15,911 nt of DNA. It comes from a bacterium. GTDB taxonomy: Bacteria; Auribacterota; UBA3054; B51-G9. This document shows, in pieces, positions 1-6,599 of the stretch. The notes below the pieces were generated by a model, which was given only the letters and a program-made list of their open reading frames with translations, was not told the DNA's origin and ran no database searches. The stretch spans positions 1 through 15,911 of the forward strand of contig JAOZSF010000010.1 in the NCBI GenBank assembly GCA_029939815.1. The letters run 5' to 3'. A program made the translations under genes and the position numbers. The stretch's first letter is position 1; each line of letters begins with the position of its first letter.

Positions 1-59
1 CTATCCGTGAAGGTGGCAGAACAGTTGGAGCCGGTCAGGTAACCGAAATAATAGAATAA
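1..59 (+). CDS. tuf: Elongation factor Tu, C-terminal end (partial)
   Basis: Only the last 18 complete codons and the stop (TAA, 57-59) lie in the window; the frame starts at base 3. The visible residues read IREGGRTVGAG followed by QVTEIIE. This is the very conserved end of EF-Tu domain III, the GTPase that carries aminoacyl-tRNA to the ribosome. The GTP-binding domain is outside the window, so nothing can be said about activity. It sits 16 bases upstream of rpsJ, the common bacterial tuf-rpsJ arrangement, so rpsJ is probably co-transcribed with it and the operon promoter is likely upstream of this window. Confidence 0.93.
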   Translation, partial: IREGGRTVGAGQVTEIIE

Positions 60-75
60 ATAAAGGAAAACTATA

Positions 76-390
76 ATGCCAGACTCACAGCGAATAAGAA
101 TAAGACTTCGCTCTTACGACCACAGGATTTTAGACACGTCCACACAGGACATAGTTGAAACTGCTAAATCAACCGGAGCGCTGGTGGCGGGACCGATACC
201 GTTGCCGACATTAATTGAGAAGTTTACAGTCAACAAAAGTCCGCACGTGAACAAAAAGAGCAGAGAGCAGTTTGAAATGCGCAGTCATAAAAGACTGATA
301 GACATTGTTAATCCAACGCGTAAAACGGTTGACGGATTAAAGAAGCTGAATTTGCCTGCTGGTGTTGATATTGAAATTAAGGTAATGTAA
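76..390 (+). CDS. rpsJ: 30S ribosomal protein S10
   Basis: This 104-residue protein has the usual S10 length and fold. S10 sits in the head of the 30S subunit and, as NusE, also takes part in transcription antitermination with NusB. Recognisable blocks are IRIRLRSYDHR near the start, the GPIPLPT turn at about residues 40-46, the SPHVNKKSREQFE segment that forms the ribosome-embedded loop, and LPAGVDIEIK at the end. The ATG at 76 is preceded by AAGGA (63-67) at an acceptable distance, and no upstream start is plausible. It is the first gene of the S10 block, directly after tuf. No L4-type attenuator leader is visible because the gap to tuf is only 16 bases. Confidence 0.98.
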   Translation: MPDSQRIRIRLRSYDHRILDTSTQDIVETAKSTGALVAGPIPLPTLIEKFTVNKSPHVNKKSREQFEMRSHKRLIDIVNPTRKTVDGLKKLNLPAGVDIEIKVM

Positions 391-401
391 ATAGCGAAAT
401 A

Positions 402-417
402 TTAACTTGTCAGTTAA
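402..417. other. Small inverted repeat between rpsJ and rplC
   Basis: TTAACT, a TGTC loop, then AGTTAA form a perfect 6-base dyad starting 11 bases after the rpsJ stop and ending just before the rplC ribosome binding site. The stem is AU-rich and would be weak as RNA. It could be a minor translational or processing element or chance in AT-rich sequence. Confidence 0.35.
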
Positions 418-421
418 ATAC

Positions 422-427
422 AGAGGA
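422..427 (+). promoter_or_regulatory. Ribosome binding site deciding the rplC start
   Basis: AGAGGA lies 6 bases before the ATG at 434. It falls downstream of the TTG at 407 that would give a longer reading, so it supports the ATG at 434 as the true start of L3. Confidence 0.75.
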
Positions 428-433
428 ATAGAT

Positions 434-1063
434 ATGCTTATTGGCAGAAAAATAGGAATGACACAGGTGTTCGGTGACGACGGAACAGCAATCGCTGTTA
501 CCGCTGTCCAGCTCGGTCCTTGTGTTGTTACTCAGAAGAAGAGCGCGGATAAAAACGGCGGAGTTGACGCCATTCAAATCGGATTTGATCCGTTGAAAGA
601 AAAGAATGCCGCGAAACCGCAGCTTGAAGCCGCGAAAAAAGCAGGTTTGAAATCAGCTTTTCGTATTCTTAAGGATATGCGCGTAGATAAATTAGACGAT
701 TACGAACTCGGTCAGGAATTTAATGTAACTCAGTTTGAAGTTGGACAATTTGTTGATGTGATCGCAAAAACAAAAGGTCGCGGGTTTCAGGGCGTTATTA
801 AAAGACACGGCCATCACGGCGGACCCGGCGGACATGGATCTATGTTCCATCGTTCAACAGGTGGTATCGGTCAGAGTGCATCTCCTGCCCGTGTATTCAA
901 GGGAAGAAAGATGCCCGGTCAGATGGGGGCTAAAAGGGTTACGGCACAGAATTTAAAAGTTGTAGCTGTTTATCCTGAAGATAATCTCCTTTTATTAAAG
1001 GGAGCGGTACCAGGAGCACCTAAAGGAATAATAACAGTTCGTAAAGCAAAGAAAAAATCATAA
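434..1063 (+). CDS. rplC: 50S ribosomal protein L3
   Basis: L3 is an early 50S assembly protein whose long central loop reaches towards the peptidyl transferase centre. From the ATG at 434 the protein has 209 residues, the normal family length, and begins MLIGRKIGMTQVF, the standard L3 N-terminus. The frame stays open back to a TTG at 407, but those nine extra codons do not look like L3 and the AGAGGA site lies at 422-427, so 434 is preferred. The central loop carries the HHGGPGGHGS, GGIGQS and GRKMPGQMG signatures. The glycine- and histidine-rich run in this loop is typical. It follows rpsJ and precedes rplD, as in nearly all bacteria. Confidence 0.98.
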   Translation: MLIGRKIGMTQVFGDDGTAIAVTAVQLGPCVVTQKKSADKNGGVDAIQIGFDPLKEKNAAKPQLEAAKKAGLKSAFRILKDMRVDKLDDYELGQEFNVTQFEVGQFVDVIAKTKGRGFQGVIKRHGHHGGPGGHGSMFHRSTGGIGQSASPARVFKGRKMPGQMGAKRVTAQNLKVVAVYPEDNLLLLKGAVPGAPKGIITVRKAKKKS

Positions 1064-1082
1064 ATAAATTGGATAAAATAAA

Positions 1083-1703
1083 ATGGCTATTTTAACAAAA
1101 ATTAATATCGCAGGCGAGAATATCGGCGAAGTGGAAGTTGCTGAAAGTTTATGCACTGCTCCTTATAAGCCTGAATTGGCGCACGCGGTTTATGTAGCAA
1201 TAATGGCTGCGGGCCGCAGCGGAAACGCATGCACCAAAACCAAAGCTCAAGTTAAAGCATCAGGATCAAAACCATGGCGTCAGAAAGGAACCGGCAGAGC
1301 GCGTGCGGGATATAAAACATCACCTGTATGGCGTGGCGGCGGAGTAGCATTTGGGCCGAAACCTCGCTCTTACGACAAGAAAGTAAACAAACGCGACAAA
1401 AAGCTGGCATTTTACGGAATATTGGCAGAAATAATTCGTGAAAACAAGATAAAAGTTATAGAGAACTGGGATTTAGAGGCGCCGAAAACAAAAGTTATTG
1501 CTGCGCTTAAAGATAAATTAGGATCAAGAAAACTTCTCTGTGTCGGCGACGTAAAAGATATGAATGCGAGATTATCGGCAAGAAATGTTCCTTTAACATC
1601 GTTTGTTGAAGCAGGAAGTTTAAATGTAATTGACCTTGCAGACAGTACAGAAATAATAATATCAGAATCAGGATTAAAACTTTTAGAAAGCAGATGTGAA
1701 TAA
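1083..1703 (+). CDS. rplD: 50S ribosomal protein L4
   Basis: L4 binds 23S rRNA domain I and lines the nascent-peptide exit tunnel; in enterobacteria it also represses its own operon. The 206-residue length is normal. The long tunnel loop (about residues 40-95) is intact and holds the signatures KPWRQKGTGRARAG, WRGGGVAFGP and NKRDKKLA, followed by the globular C-terminal domain. The ATG at 1083 has only a weak GGA about ten bases upstream. A six-base inverted repeat (1691-1711) spans the stop codon. No L4-type autoregulatory leader can be recognised in this window. Confidence 0.98.
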   Translation: MAILTKINIAGENIGEVEVAESLCTAPYKPELAHAVYVAIMAAGRSGNACTKTKAQVKASGSKPWRQKGTGRARAGYKTSPVWRGGGVAFGPKPRSYDKKVNKRDKKLAFYGILAEIIRENKIKVIENWDLEAPKTKVIAALKDKLGSRKLLCVGDVKDMNARLSARNVPLTSFVEAGSLNVIDLADSTEIIISESGLKLLESRCE

Positions 1704-1711
1704 ACCATCTG
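1691..1711. other. Hairpin straddling the rplD stop codon
   Basis: CAGATG (1691-1696) and CATCTG (1706-1711) are exact reverse complements separated by 9 bases that contain the TAA at 1701-1703. No U-run follows, so it is not an ordinary intrinsic terminator. It might affect mRNA processing or coupling to rplW, or be chance. Confidence 0.4.
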
Positions 1712-1727
1712 AATAAACAGGCAAAAT

Positions 1728-2009
1728 ATGAAAAATCCGCATACAGTAATACATAGTCAAATAGTTTCTGAAAAAGGAACAGATATAACTGAAAAAAATA
1801 ATCAGTACCTGTTTCGCGTTGCAAGTGATGCAAACAGAATAGAAATTAAACAGGCTGTCGAAAAAATTTTTGGTGTGAAAGTTAAATCGGTACAGGTAAT
1901 GAATCGCAAAGGCAAAGTTAAACGCCGCGGTCTTATTGCAGGACGTACATCATCGAGCAGACGCGCAATTGTTCGTTTGCAGGAAGGACAGACAATTAAT
2001 CTTATCTGA
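1728..2009 (+). CDS. rplW: 50S ribosomal protein L23
   Basis: L23 lies at the polypeptide exit and is the docking point for trigger factor and the signal recognition particle. The 93-residue length fits the short bacterial form. Family features include the N-terminal IVSEKGTD region, the segment YLFRVASDANRIEIKQAVEKI without which the fold cannot form, the FGVKVKSVQVMNRKGK block, and the basic KVKRRG turn before the last strand. The ATG at 1728 follows a CAGG about eight bases upstream. Between rplD and rplB, its normal place. The last 24 codons overlap, in another frame, an open extension upstream of rplB that is not coding. Confidence 0.97.
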   Translation: MKNPHTVIHSQIVSEKGTDITEKNNQYLFRVASDANRIEIKQAVEKIFGVKVKSVQVMNRKGKVKRRGLIAGRTSSSRRAIVRLQEGQTINLI

Positions 2010-2040
2010 AATAATAAACGATAGAACTATAAAAACAGTC

Positions 2041-2868
2041 ATGGCAATAAAAACATACAATCCAACAACACCGAGTCGCAGATTTATTACTGATGTAAGC
2101 AGAGAAAATCTCAGTAAAAACCGTCCGGAAAAAACTTTAGTAAAAAAATTGAACAAATTCGCCGGACGCGATGCTTATGGACACGTATCCATGCGCCACC
2201 GCGGCGGAGGAAGCAAAAAACTTTATCGTATTATCGACTTCAAACGCGATAAAGACGGTATTCCCGGAAAAGTTGCTCAGGTTGAATATGATCCTTATCG
2301 CAGCGCGAATATCGCGTTGATAAATTACGCGGACGGCGAAAAAAGATACATTCTTGCACCCGACGGACTTGGAATCGGAGCAAAAATCTTATCAGGTAAA
2401 AAATGCGAGTTTGTTGTAGGTAATTGTATGCCTCTTACACAAATTCCGCTTGGAACACAAATACATAACATCGAACTCGTACCCGGACAGGGCGGAACTC
2501 TTGTTCGCTCAGCAGGCTGTTCGGCAACATTAATGGCACGTGAAGGCAAATATGCTCACATTAAAATGCCGAGTGGAGAAGTTCGTCTCGTTCCTGTGAT
2601 TTCCCGCGCAACAATTGGTATGGTAGGAAATCGTGAACACGAAAAAATATCTTTGGGTAAAGCCGGAAGAACAAGATGGCGCGGAAGAAGACCGAAAGTT
2701 CGTGGTGTAGCTATGAATCCGGTCGACCATCCAATGGGTGGTGGTGAAGGAAGAGCATCGGGTGGACATCCGAAAACTCCTTGGGGTAAATTATCCCGTG
2801 GTAAGAAAACACGTGTAAAATCCAAACGCAACGATTACATTGTCAAATCGCGCAGAGCAAAGAAATAA
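2041..2868 (+). CDS. rplB: 50S ribosomal protein L2
   Basis: L2 is a primary 23S rRNA-binding protein close to the peptidyl transferase centre and an inter-subunit bridge. Starting at the ATG at 2041 it has 275 residues and begins MAIKTYNPTTPSRRF, the standard N-terminus. The frame is open back to 1936, but that part lies over rplW and is unrelated to L2. Conserved pieces are the MRHRGGGSKK block, the RVAQVEYDP-like strand, the GQGGTLVRSAG loop, and NPVDHPMGGGEG at about residues 226-237. Asp229-His230 corresponds to the functionally important Asp-His pair. The residue two after this His is Met where many bacteria have His. No clear Shine-Dalgarno sequence precedes the start. Confidence 0.98.
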   Translation: MAIKTYNPTTPSRRFITDVSRENLSKNRPEKTLVKKLNKFAGRDAYGHVSMRHRGGGSKKLYRIIDFKRDKDGIPGKVAQVEYDPYRSANIALINYADGEKRYILAPDGLGIGAKILSGKKCEFVVGNCMPLTQIPLGTQIHNIELVPGQGGTLVRSAGCSATLMAREGKYAHIKMPSGEVRLVPVISRATIGMVGNREHEKISLGKAGRTRWRGRRPKVRGVAMNPVDHPMGGGEGRASGGHPKTPWGKLSRGKKTRVKSKRNDYIVKSRRAKK

Positions 2869-2894
2869 TATAACCATTAAATAATAAAGCACTT

Positions 2895-3170
2895 ATGCCT
2901 CGTTCAATATCTAAAGGACCGTATGTCTGTGAGAAATTACAGAAGAAAATAGACCGACTTAATCAATCAGGCGACAAACGACCTATCAAAACATGGTCGC
3001 GCCGGTCGATGATAACACCGGATTTTATCGGGCACACGTTTTTAGTACACAATGGAAAGACACATTTATCCGTTTTTGTATCTGAGAATATGGTTGGACA
3101 CAAACTCGGGGAATTTTCTCCAACACGTAGATTCGGCGGACATGCAGGAAACAAAGGCAAGAAAGCTTAA
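2895..3170 (+). CDS. rpsS: 30S ribosomal protein S19
   Basis: S19 sits in the head of the 30S subunit with S13 and contacts the A-site region. The 91 residues match the normal length. It opens with MPRSISKGPYV and contains KTWSRRSMITPDFIG, FVSENMVGHKLGEF and PTRRFGGHAG, all strong S19 signatures, then a short basic tail. The ATG at 2895 follows an AT-rich stretch with no recognisable Shine-Dalgarno sequence. It lies between rplB and rplV, as expected. Confidence 0.98.
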   Translation: MPRSISKGPYVCEKLQKKIDRLNQSGDKRPIKTWSRRSMITPDFIGHTFLVHNGKTHLSVFVSENMVGHKLGEFSPTRRFGGHAGNKGKKA

Positions 3171-3205
3171 CAGCATTTATTCATAAAAAAACCGGAATAT
3201 AAAAG

Positions 3206-3538
3206 ATGGAAGCTAAAGCAATATTAAAGAAAGTAAGAACTTCACCTCAGAAAGCACGACTTGTTACAACTATGATTCAGGGTCGTCCTGTAAAGGAAGC
3301 GTTGAAGATATTAAGATTTTCGAGCAAGAAAGCGGCGAAGTTTACTGAAAAGGTTCTTAAATCCGCAATCGCTAACGCGATTAATAAAGGCGCAGTGGAT
3401 GAAGATCAACTGAAAGTCATTTCAGCTTATGCTGACGCGGGTCCGGTAATGAAAAGATTTCTGCCGGCTTCAAGAGGGCGCGCAATGAGAATAATCAAAA
3501 GGACAGCTCATATTTCTGTAGTTGTCGGTGAAAAATAA
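3206..3538 (+). CDS. rplV: 50S ribosomal protein L22
   Basis: L22 binds 23S rRNA and extends a beta-hairpin into the exit tunnel, near the macrolide site. It has 110 residues, the usual length. The N-terminal KVRTSPQKARLV block, the ANAINKGAVDEDQL helix and the tunnel hairpin around residues 78-97 (AGPVMKRF and SRGRAMRI) are all present; no insertion or deletion in the hairpin is apparent. The ATG at 3206 follows CCGGA (3191-3195). After the stop comes the largest gap in the window, before rpsC. Confidence 0.98.
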   Translation: MEAKAILKKVRTSPQKARLVTTMIQGRPVKEALKILRFSSKKAAKFTEKVLKSAIANAINKGAVDEDQLKVISAYADAGPVMKRFLPASRGRAMRIIKRTAHISVVVGEK

Positions 3539-3549
3539 TTAAAAGGTAC

Positions 3550-3578
3550 TTGTAATTTTAAATCTTTTTTGATATAAT
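3550..3578 (+). promoter_or_regulatory. Candidate internal sigma70-type promoter upstream of rpsC
   Basis: TTGTAA (3550-3555, four of six matches to TTGACA) is followed by exactly 17 bases and a perfect TATAAT (3573-3578). TG precedes the -10 box by one base (3570-3571), giving an extended -10 element. A start at about 3583-3585 would leave a leader of roughly 67 bases before the rpsC ATG. It is in the only gap longer than 100 bases in the window. This is the best promoter match I found, but it is unproven. Confidence 0.6.
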
Positions 3579-3584
3579 TTCCGA

Positions 3585-3621
3585 CTCTTGTGATAAATTA
3601 GAATTAACCGTTAAACAAGAG
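3585..3621. other. Inverted repeats in the predicted rpsC leader
   Basis: CTCTTGT (3585-3591) pairs perfectly with ACAAGAG (3615-3621) across 23 bases. Inside that loop, TTAAC-C-GTTAA (3604-3614) is a tight 11-base palindrome. The outer dyad begins almost exactly where transcription from the candidate promoter would start. It could be an operator or a 5' hairpin; the function is unknown. Confidence 0.4.
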
Positions 3622-3636
3622 CATTAACTTTAAACT

Positions 3637-3640
3637 GGAG
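3637..3640 (+). promoter_or_regulatory. Ribosome binding site deciding the rpsC start
   Basis: GGAG lies 11 bases before the ATG at 3652. Its last G is the first base of the in-frame GTG at 3640, so that GTG cannot use it. This favours the ATG at 3652. Confidence 0.65.
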
Positions 3641-3651
3641 TGTATACCCTT

Positions 3652-4380
3652 ATGGGTCAAAAGGTAAATCCAATAGGTTTTCGTATAGGACTGACAAAAG
3701 ATTGGCAGTCAAAATGGTACGCGCCAAAAAATAAATTTGGCGAGCAACTGATTGAAGACCTTAGAATACGTGATTTCGTTAAAAAACGCCTCTACTTTTC
3801 AGGCGTTGCGAAAGTGAAAATCGAACGAATAACTACAGCGCTTCGTGTAACAATCTTTACAGCGCGTCCCGGACTTGTAATCGGTCGTCAGGGCGGAGCG
3901 ATAGATGAGTTCAAGAAAGAGCTTGAAAAAATGACTAAATGCGAGGTCTTCGTAGAAATTCAGGAAGTTAAACCCCCTGAACTCGAAGCGCAGCTCGTAG
4001 CGGAAAACATCACACAGCAGCTCGAAAAACGCGCAAGTTTTAAAAGAGTGCTGAAACGTTCCGCGCAAATGGTCATGAACTTTAACGCGGTTGGCGTAAG
4101 AATCAGAATAAGCGGCCGTCTTGGCGGCGCTGAACTTAGCCGCGCGGAAACAATTCGACTTGGCAAAGTACCGCTGCATACACTTAGAGCGGATGTAGAT
4201 TACGGTTTTGCTGAAGCGCGCACTACTTACGGCGCGATTGGATGCAAAGTATGGATTTGTCGCAGCGAGCGTATTGGTGAAAAACCTGCGCCTCCAAAGC
4301 GTCAAGATTCTAAAAGAAGGGCTGGCGGAAGACCAGGTGGACGAGGCAGATCAACTGCGAAAAAAACAAAAAATAATTAA
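3652..4380 (+). CDS. rpsC: 30S ribosomal protein S3
   Basis: S3 helps form the mRNA entry channel and its helicase activity. The ATG at 3652 gives 242 residues starting MGQKVNPIGFRIG, the invariant N-terminus; an in-frame GTG at 3640 would add only MYTL and lacks a spaced ribosome binding site. An N-terminal KH type 2 domain has its GxxG loop as GRQG at residues 78-81 (within RPGLVIGRQGG). The C-terminal domain has ISGRLGGAELSR at 153-164. Residues from about 211 form a basic, disordered-looking tail rich in Arg, Gly and Lys. It is preceded by the candidate internal promoter and followed 18 bases later by rplP. Confidence 0.98.
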   Translation: MGQKVNPIGFRIGLTKDWQSKWYAPKNKFGEQLIEDLRIRDFVKKRLYFSGVAKVKIERITTALRVTIFTARPGLVIGRQGGAIDEFKKELEKMTKCEVFVEIQEVKPPELEAQLVAENITQQLEKRASFKRVLKRSAQMVMNFNAVGVRIRISGRLGGAELSRAETIRLGKVPLHTLRADVDYGFAEARTTYGAIGCKVWICRSERIGEKPAPPKRQDSKRRAGGRPGGRGRSTAKKTKNN

Positions 4381-4398
4381 AGTATCAGGTAAAATAAA

Positions 4399-4815
4399 AT
4401 GCCTTTACAACCTAAAAGAGTAAAACATAGAAAACAGCAGCGCGGCAAAAGAAAGGGCAACGCGAAGGGTGGAACAGATGTTCAATTCGGTGAATATGGA
4501 TTGCAGTGTCTTGATCGCGGCTGGATGACAGGAAAACAAATTGAAGCGGCTCGTGTCGCGATGACCCGCCACATGAAAAGACGCGGAAAAGTATGGATCA
4601 GAATATTCCCGGACAAACCGGTATCAAAGAAACCGCTTGAAACAAGACAGGGGAAAGGAAAAGGAGCACCTGAATTTTGGGTCGCGGTTATTAAACCCGG
4701 AAGAATGATGTTCGAGATCGAAGGTGTAACAGAAAGTTTGGCAAAAGAGGCTTTATGTCTCGCCTCGGCAAAACTGCCGTTCCGCTCGCGATTTGTGAAG
4801 CGGCACACTATCTAA
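4399..4815 (+). CDS. rplP: 50S ribosomal protein L16
   Basis: L16 is a late 50S assembly protein at the A-site tRNA elbow, needed for organising the peptidyl transferase region. The 138-residue length is normal. It begins MPLQPKRVKHRKQQRGK and contains FGEYGLQ, ARVAMTRHMKR, WIRIFPDKPVSKKP, RQGKGKGAPEFWVAVIKPG and the final LPFRSRFVKR region. The ATG at 4399 has CAGG ten bases or so upstream. Gene order rpsC-rplP-rpmC-rpsQ is the standard end of the S10 block. Confidence 0.98.
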   Translation: MPLQPKRVKHRKQQRGKRKGNAKGGTDVQFGEYGLQCLDRGWMTGKQIEAARVAMTRHMKRRGKVWIRIFPDKPVSKKPLETRQGKGKGAPEFWVAVIKPGRMMFEIEGVTESLAKEALCLASAKLPFRSRFVKRHTI

Positions 4816-4834
4816 AAACAGGACACATTAGCAA

Positions 4835-5065
4835 ATGAGAAAGGCAAAGGAAATAAGAAATCTTGACGATGGTCAGCTCGAGGCTGAAGTACAAACACTC
4901 AGAGCTCAAATCTTTAAGTTGAGAACAAAAGACAGTCTTAAACAACTTGATAAGACGCACGAAATTAAATTAACGCGACGCGAACTTGCGGTAGTTCTTA
5001 CAGTTATGAACGAAAGAGCTGCGGAAAAAACACAGGAAAGCGCGCAAACAGAGGAAAGTAAGTGA
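4835..5065 (+). CDS. rpmC: 50S ribosomal protein L29 with short acidic tail
   Basis: L29 is a small two-helix hairpin next to L23 at the exit tunnel. This copy has 76 residues; the helical core ends at about residue 61, after KLTRRELAVVLTVMNER. The remaining 15 residues (AAEKTQESAQTEESK) form an acidic low-complexity tail beyond the usual 60-70-residue protein. The motif QIFKLRTKDSLKQL matches the first helix and turn. The ATG at 4835 follows AGGA (4820-4823). The TGA stop overlaps the rpsQ ATG by one base (TGATG), implying translational coupling. Confidence 0.96.
   Translation: MRKAKEIRNLDDGQLEAEVQTLRAQIFKLRTKDSLKQLDKTHEIKLTRRELAVVLTVMNERAAEKTQESAQTEESK
5051..5058 (+). promoter_or_regulatory. 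Ribosome binding site for rpsQ inside rpmC
   Basis: GAGGAAAG is in the last codons of rpmC, 6 bases before the ATG at 5065 and only 3 before the in-frame GTG at 5062. The spacing favours the ATG. Confidence 0.65.
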
Positions 5066-5328
5066 TGGAACCGAAAGTGTCACATCGCAAACAAAGAAGC
5101 GGTGTTGTTGTCAGTAACGCAGCGGATAAAACTATCGTTGTAAGAGTAACAAGAGTGGCAAAACATCCTCTTTATCGCAAACTTATTAAAATTAATAAGA
5201 AGTACCACGCTCACGATGAAAAAAATGTCGCAAGTGTTGGAGATGTAGTAAATATTATTGAATGCCGTCCGCTCAGCAAAACAAAACGCTGGCGCCTTCA
5301 GAGTGTAGTTGAAGGTAAAAAGGCTTAA
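5065..5328 (+). CDS. rpsQ: 30S ribosomal protein S17
   Basis: S17 is a primary 16S rRNA-binding OB-fold protein of the 30S body. From the ATG at 5065 it has 87 residues, the usual length. Signatures include HRKQRSGVVVSNAADKTIVVRV, the KHPLYRK turn, a YHAHDE segment and the C-terminal RPLSKTKRWRL. A GTG at 5062 would add one Met only; the ATG has better spacing to GAGGAAAG. It overlaps the rpmC stop by one base. Confidence 0.97.
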   Translation: MEPKVSHRKQRSGVVVSNAADKTIVVRVTRVAKHPLYRKLIKINKKYHAHDEKNVASVGDVVNIIECRPLSKTKRWRLQSVVEGKKA

Positions 5329-5365
5329 CTGCTTACGTGATTAATTTCAAGGAGTATTTCCCGAA

Positions 5366-5734
5366 ATGATACAGATGCAAACAAGAGTTACAGTTGCTGA
5401 TAATTCAGGTGCCAAAGAGTTAATGTGCATCAAAGTTCTCGGCGGCACTCGTAGAAGATACGCTCATATCGGTGATGTGATTGTAGGAACAGTAAAATCA
5501 GCACAGCCGGACAGTAACGTAAAAAAAGGTGAAGTAGTTCGTGCAGTTATTGTAAGGACTAAAGCTAAAATAGCAAGAAAAGACGGCAGTAGATTAAGAT
5601 TTGACAGTAACTCTGTCGTGATTATCGATGCCCAATTGAACCCGCGCGGAACACGTATATTCGGTCCCGTTGCAAGGGAACTCCGTGAGAAAAATTTTAT
5701 GAAAATTATTTCTCTCGCCCCGGAAGTGGTTTAA
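5366..5734 (+). CDS. rplN: 50S ribosomal protein L14
   Basis: L14 is a beta-barrel at the 50S interface that makes an inter-subunit bridge and binds the silencing factor RsfS. The 122-residue length is typical. It begins MIQMQTRVTVADNSGAKELMC and carries VLGGTRRRYAHIGDVIVGTVK, the KGEVVRAVIVRTK strand and GTRIFGPVARELRE. The ATG at 5366 is preceded by AAGGAG (5349-5354), 11 bases away; a second ATG three codons later is less likely from conservation. It is the first gene of the spc block. A TTAAC/GTTAA dyad overlaps its stop. Confidence 0.98.
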   Translation: MIQMQTRVTVADNSGAKELMCIKVLGGTRRRYAHIGDVIVGTVKSAQPDSNVKKGEVVRAVIVRTKAKIARKDGSRLRFDSNSVVIIDAQLNPRGTRIFGPVARELREKNFMKIISLAPEVV

Positions 5735-5745
5735 CAAAAAGTTAA
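5731..5745. other. Inverted repeat over the rplN stop
   Basis: TTAAC (5731-5735), AAAAA, then GTTAA (5741-5745) form a 5-base dyad, extendable by two G-U pairs. It covers the rplN stop (5732-5734) and precedes the rplX ribosome binding site GGAG (5750-5753). The stem is weak; treat as tentative. Confidence 0.3.
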
Positions 5746-5758
5746 GTATGGAGCAATA

Positions 5759-5986
5759 ATGAAACTAAAAAAAGGCGACCTCATAAAGGTCATTACAGGT
5801 AAAGATAAAGGTAAAGAAGGTAAGGTTATCTCTATAATAACTAAAACCGATCGCGTAATCGTTGAAGGTGTTAACCTGGTGAAACGCCACGTTAAGCCCA
5901 ACAAAAAAGTGCAAAAAGGCGGAATCATTGAGAAGGAAGCATCAATGCACGTCTCAAACGTAAAAGTAATCAGCTCCGGCGAATAG
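5759..5986 (+). CDS. rplX: 50S ribosomal protein L24, short form
   Basis: L24 initiates 50S assembly by binding the 5' end of 23S rRNA and lies near the tunnel exit. The KOW domain is complete: KKGDLIKVITGKDKGKEGKV at the start, VEGVNLVKRHVKP in the middle and GGIIEKEASMHVSNVKV near the end. At 75 residues it lacks the C-terminal 25-30 residues seen in the usual form of about 100-105 residues. The sequence after the stop holds no continuing L24 coding in any frame, so this is a short protein and not a frameshift. Comparably short L24 forms are known in some other bacteria. The ATG at 5759 has GGAG five bases upstream. Confidence 0.96.
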   Translation: MKLKKGDLIKVITGKDKGKEGKVISIITKTDRVIVEGVNLVKRHVKPNKKVQKGGIIEKEASMHVSNVKVISSGE

Positions 5987-6018
5987 ATAATAGTATTGAA
6001 ACAATCAGGTTGAATAAA

Positions 6019-6582
6019 ATGGCCGAAAAAACAAAAAAAGATATTCCGAAATTTTACCAGATGTATCTGGATACAATAGTTGAAAAACTCAAAAAAGAGT
6101 TGAATTACAACAATGTAAACCAGGTGCCTAAAATCACTAAAATAGTCGTTAGTATGGGCGTCGGTGAAGCAATTAAAGATAACGCCATACTTCAGGATGC
6201 CGCGAATGAACTCGCCGCCATAACAGGTCAGAAACCTCTGCTTATTAAAGCAAAAAGATCGGTTTCTAACTTTAAATTGCGCGAAGGTGTGCAAATCGGC
6301 TGCAAAGTAACTTTAAGAGGAACTCGCATGTACGAATTTCTTGAAAGATTAATTTGTATCGATTTGCCGCGAATCCGTGACTTTCGAGGAGTGCCGGTAA
6401 AAGCTTTTGACGGAAAAGGCAATTACTCATTGGGTATTGATGACCAATTGATTTTCCCGGAAGTAAATCCTGATAAAGTAAAACGTACACAGGGCATGAA
6501 TATTGCCATTGTTACTACTGCAGTTAACGATGACGCCGGAAGAGCGCTTTTGCGTGAATTTGGTATGCCTTTCACTAAATAG
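6019..6582 (+). CDS. rplE: 50S ribosomal protein L5
   Basis: L5 binds 5S rRNA, contacts P-site tRNA and forms part of the 50S central protuberance. From the ATG at 6019 it has 187 residues, close to the usual 179-185. Conserved segments are VPKITKIVVSMGVGEA, the ITGQKPLLIKAKRSVSNFKLR block, FLERLICIDLPRIRDFRG and the C-terminal NIAIVTTA. A TTG at 6010 in frame would add three codons, but AGG at 6007-6009 overlaps that position and fits the ATG. It lies between rplX and the S14 gene, the normal spc order. Confidence 0.98.
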   Translation: MAEKTKKDIPKFYQMYLDTIVEKLKKELNYNNVNQVPKITKIVVSMGVGEAIKDNAILQDAANELAAITGQKPLLIKAKRSVSNFKLREGVQIGCKVTLRGTRMYEFLERLICIDLPRIRDFRGVPVKAFDGKGNYSLGIDDQLIFPEVNPDKVKRTQGMNIAIVTTAVNDDAGRALLREFGMPFTK

Positions 6583-6599
6583 AAAAAAGAGGTAAGTAA

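Noticed and set aside
1936..2040. Longer start for rplB at 1936
   Set aside because: The extra codons overlap rplW in another frame and do not resemble L2; the standard N-terminus starts at 2041.
3799..4305. Minus-strand open frame (168 codons) opposite rpsC
   Set aside because: It is antisense to the conserved S3 coding region and shows no recognisable protein.
5731..6294. Long minus-strand open frame (187 codons) opposite rplX and rplE
   Set aside because: It lies fully over two conserved genes, is rich in Phe/Cys/Ile as expected of an antisense shadow, and has no ribosome binding site or family resemblance.
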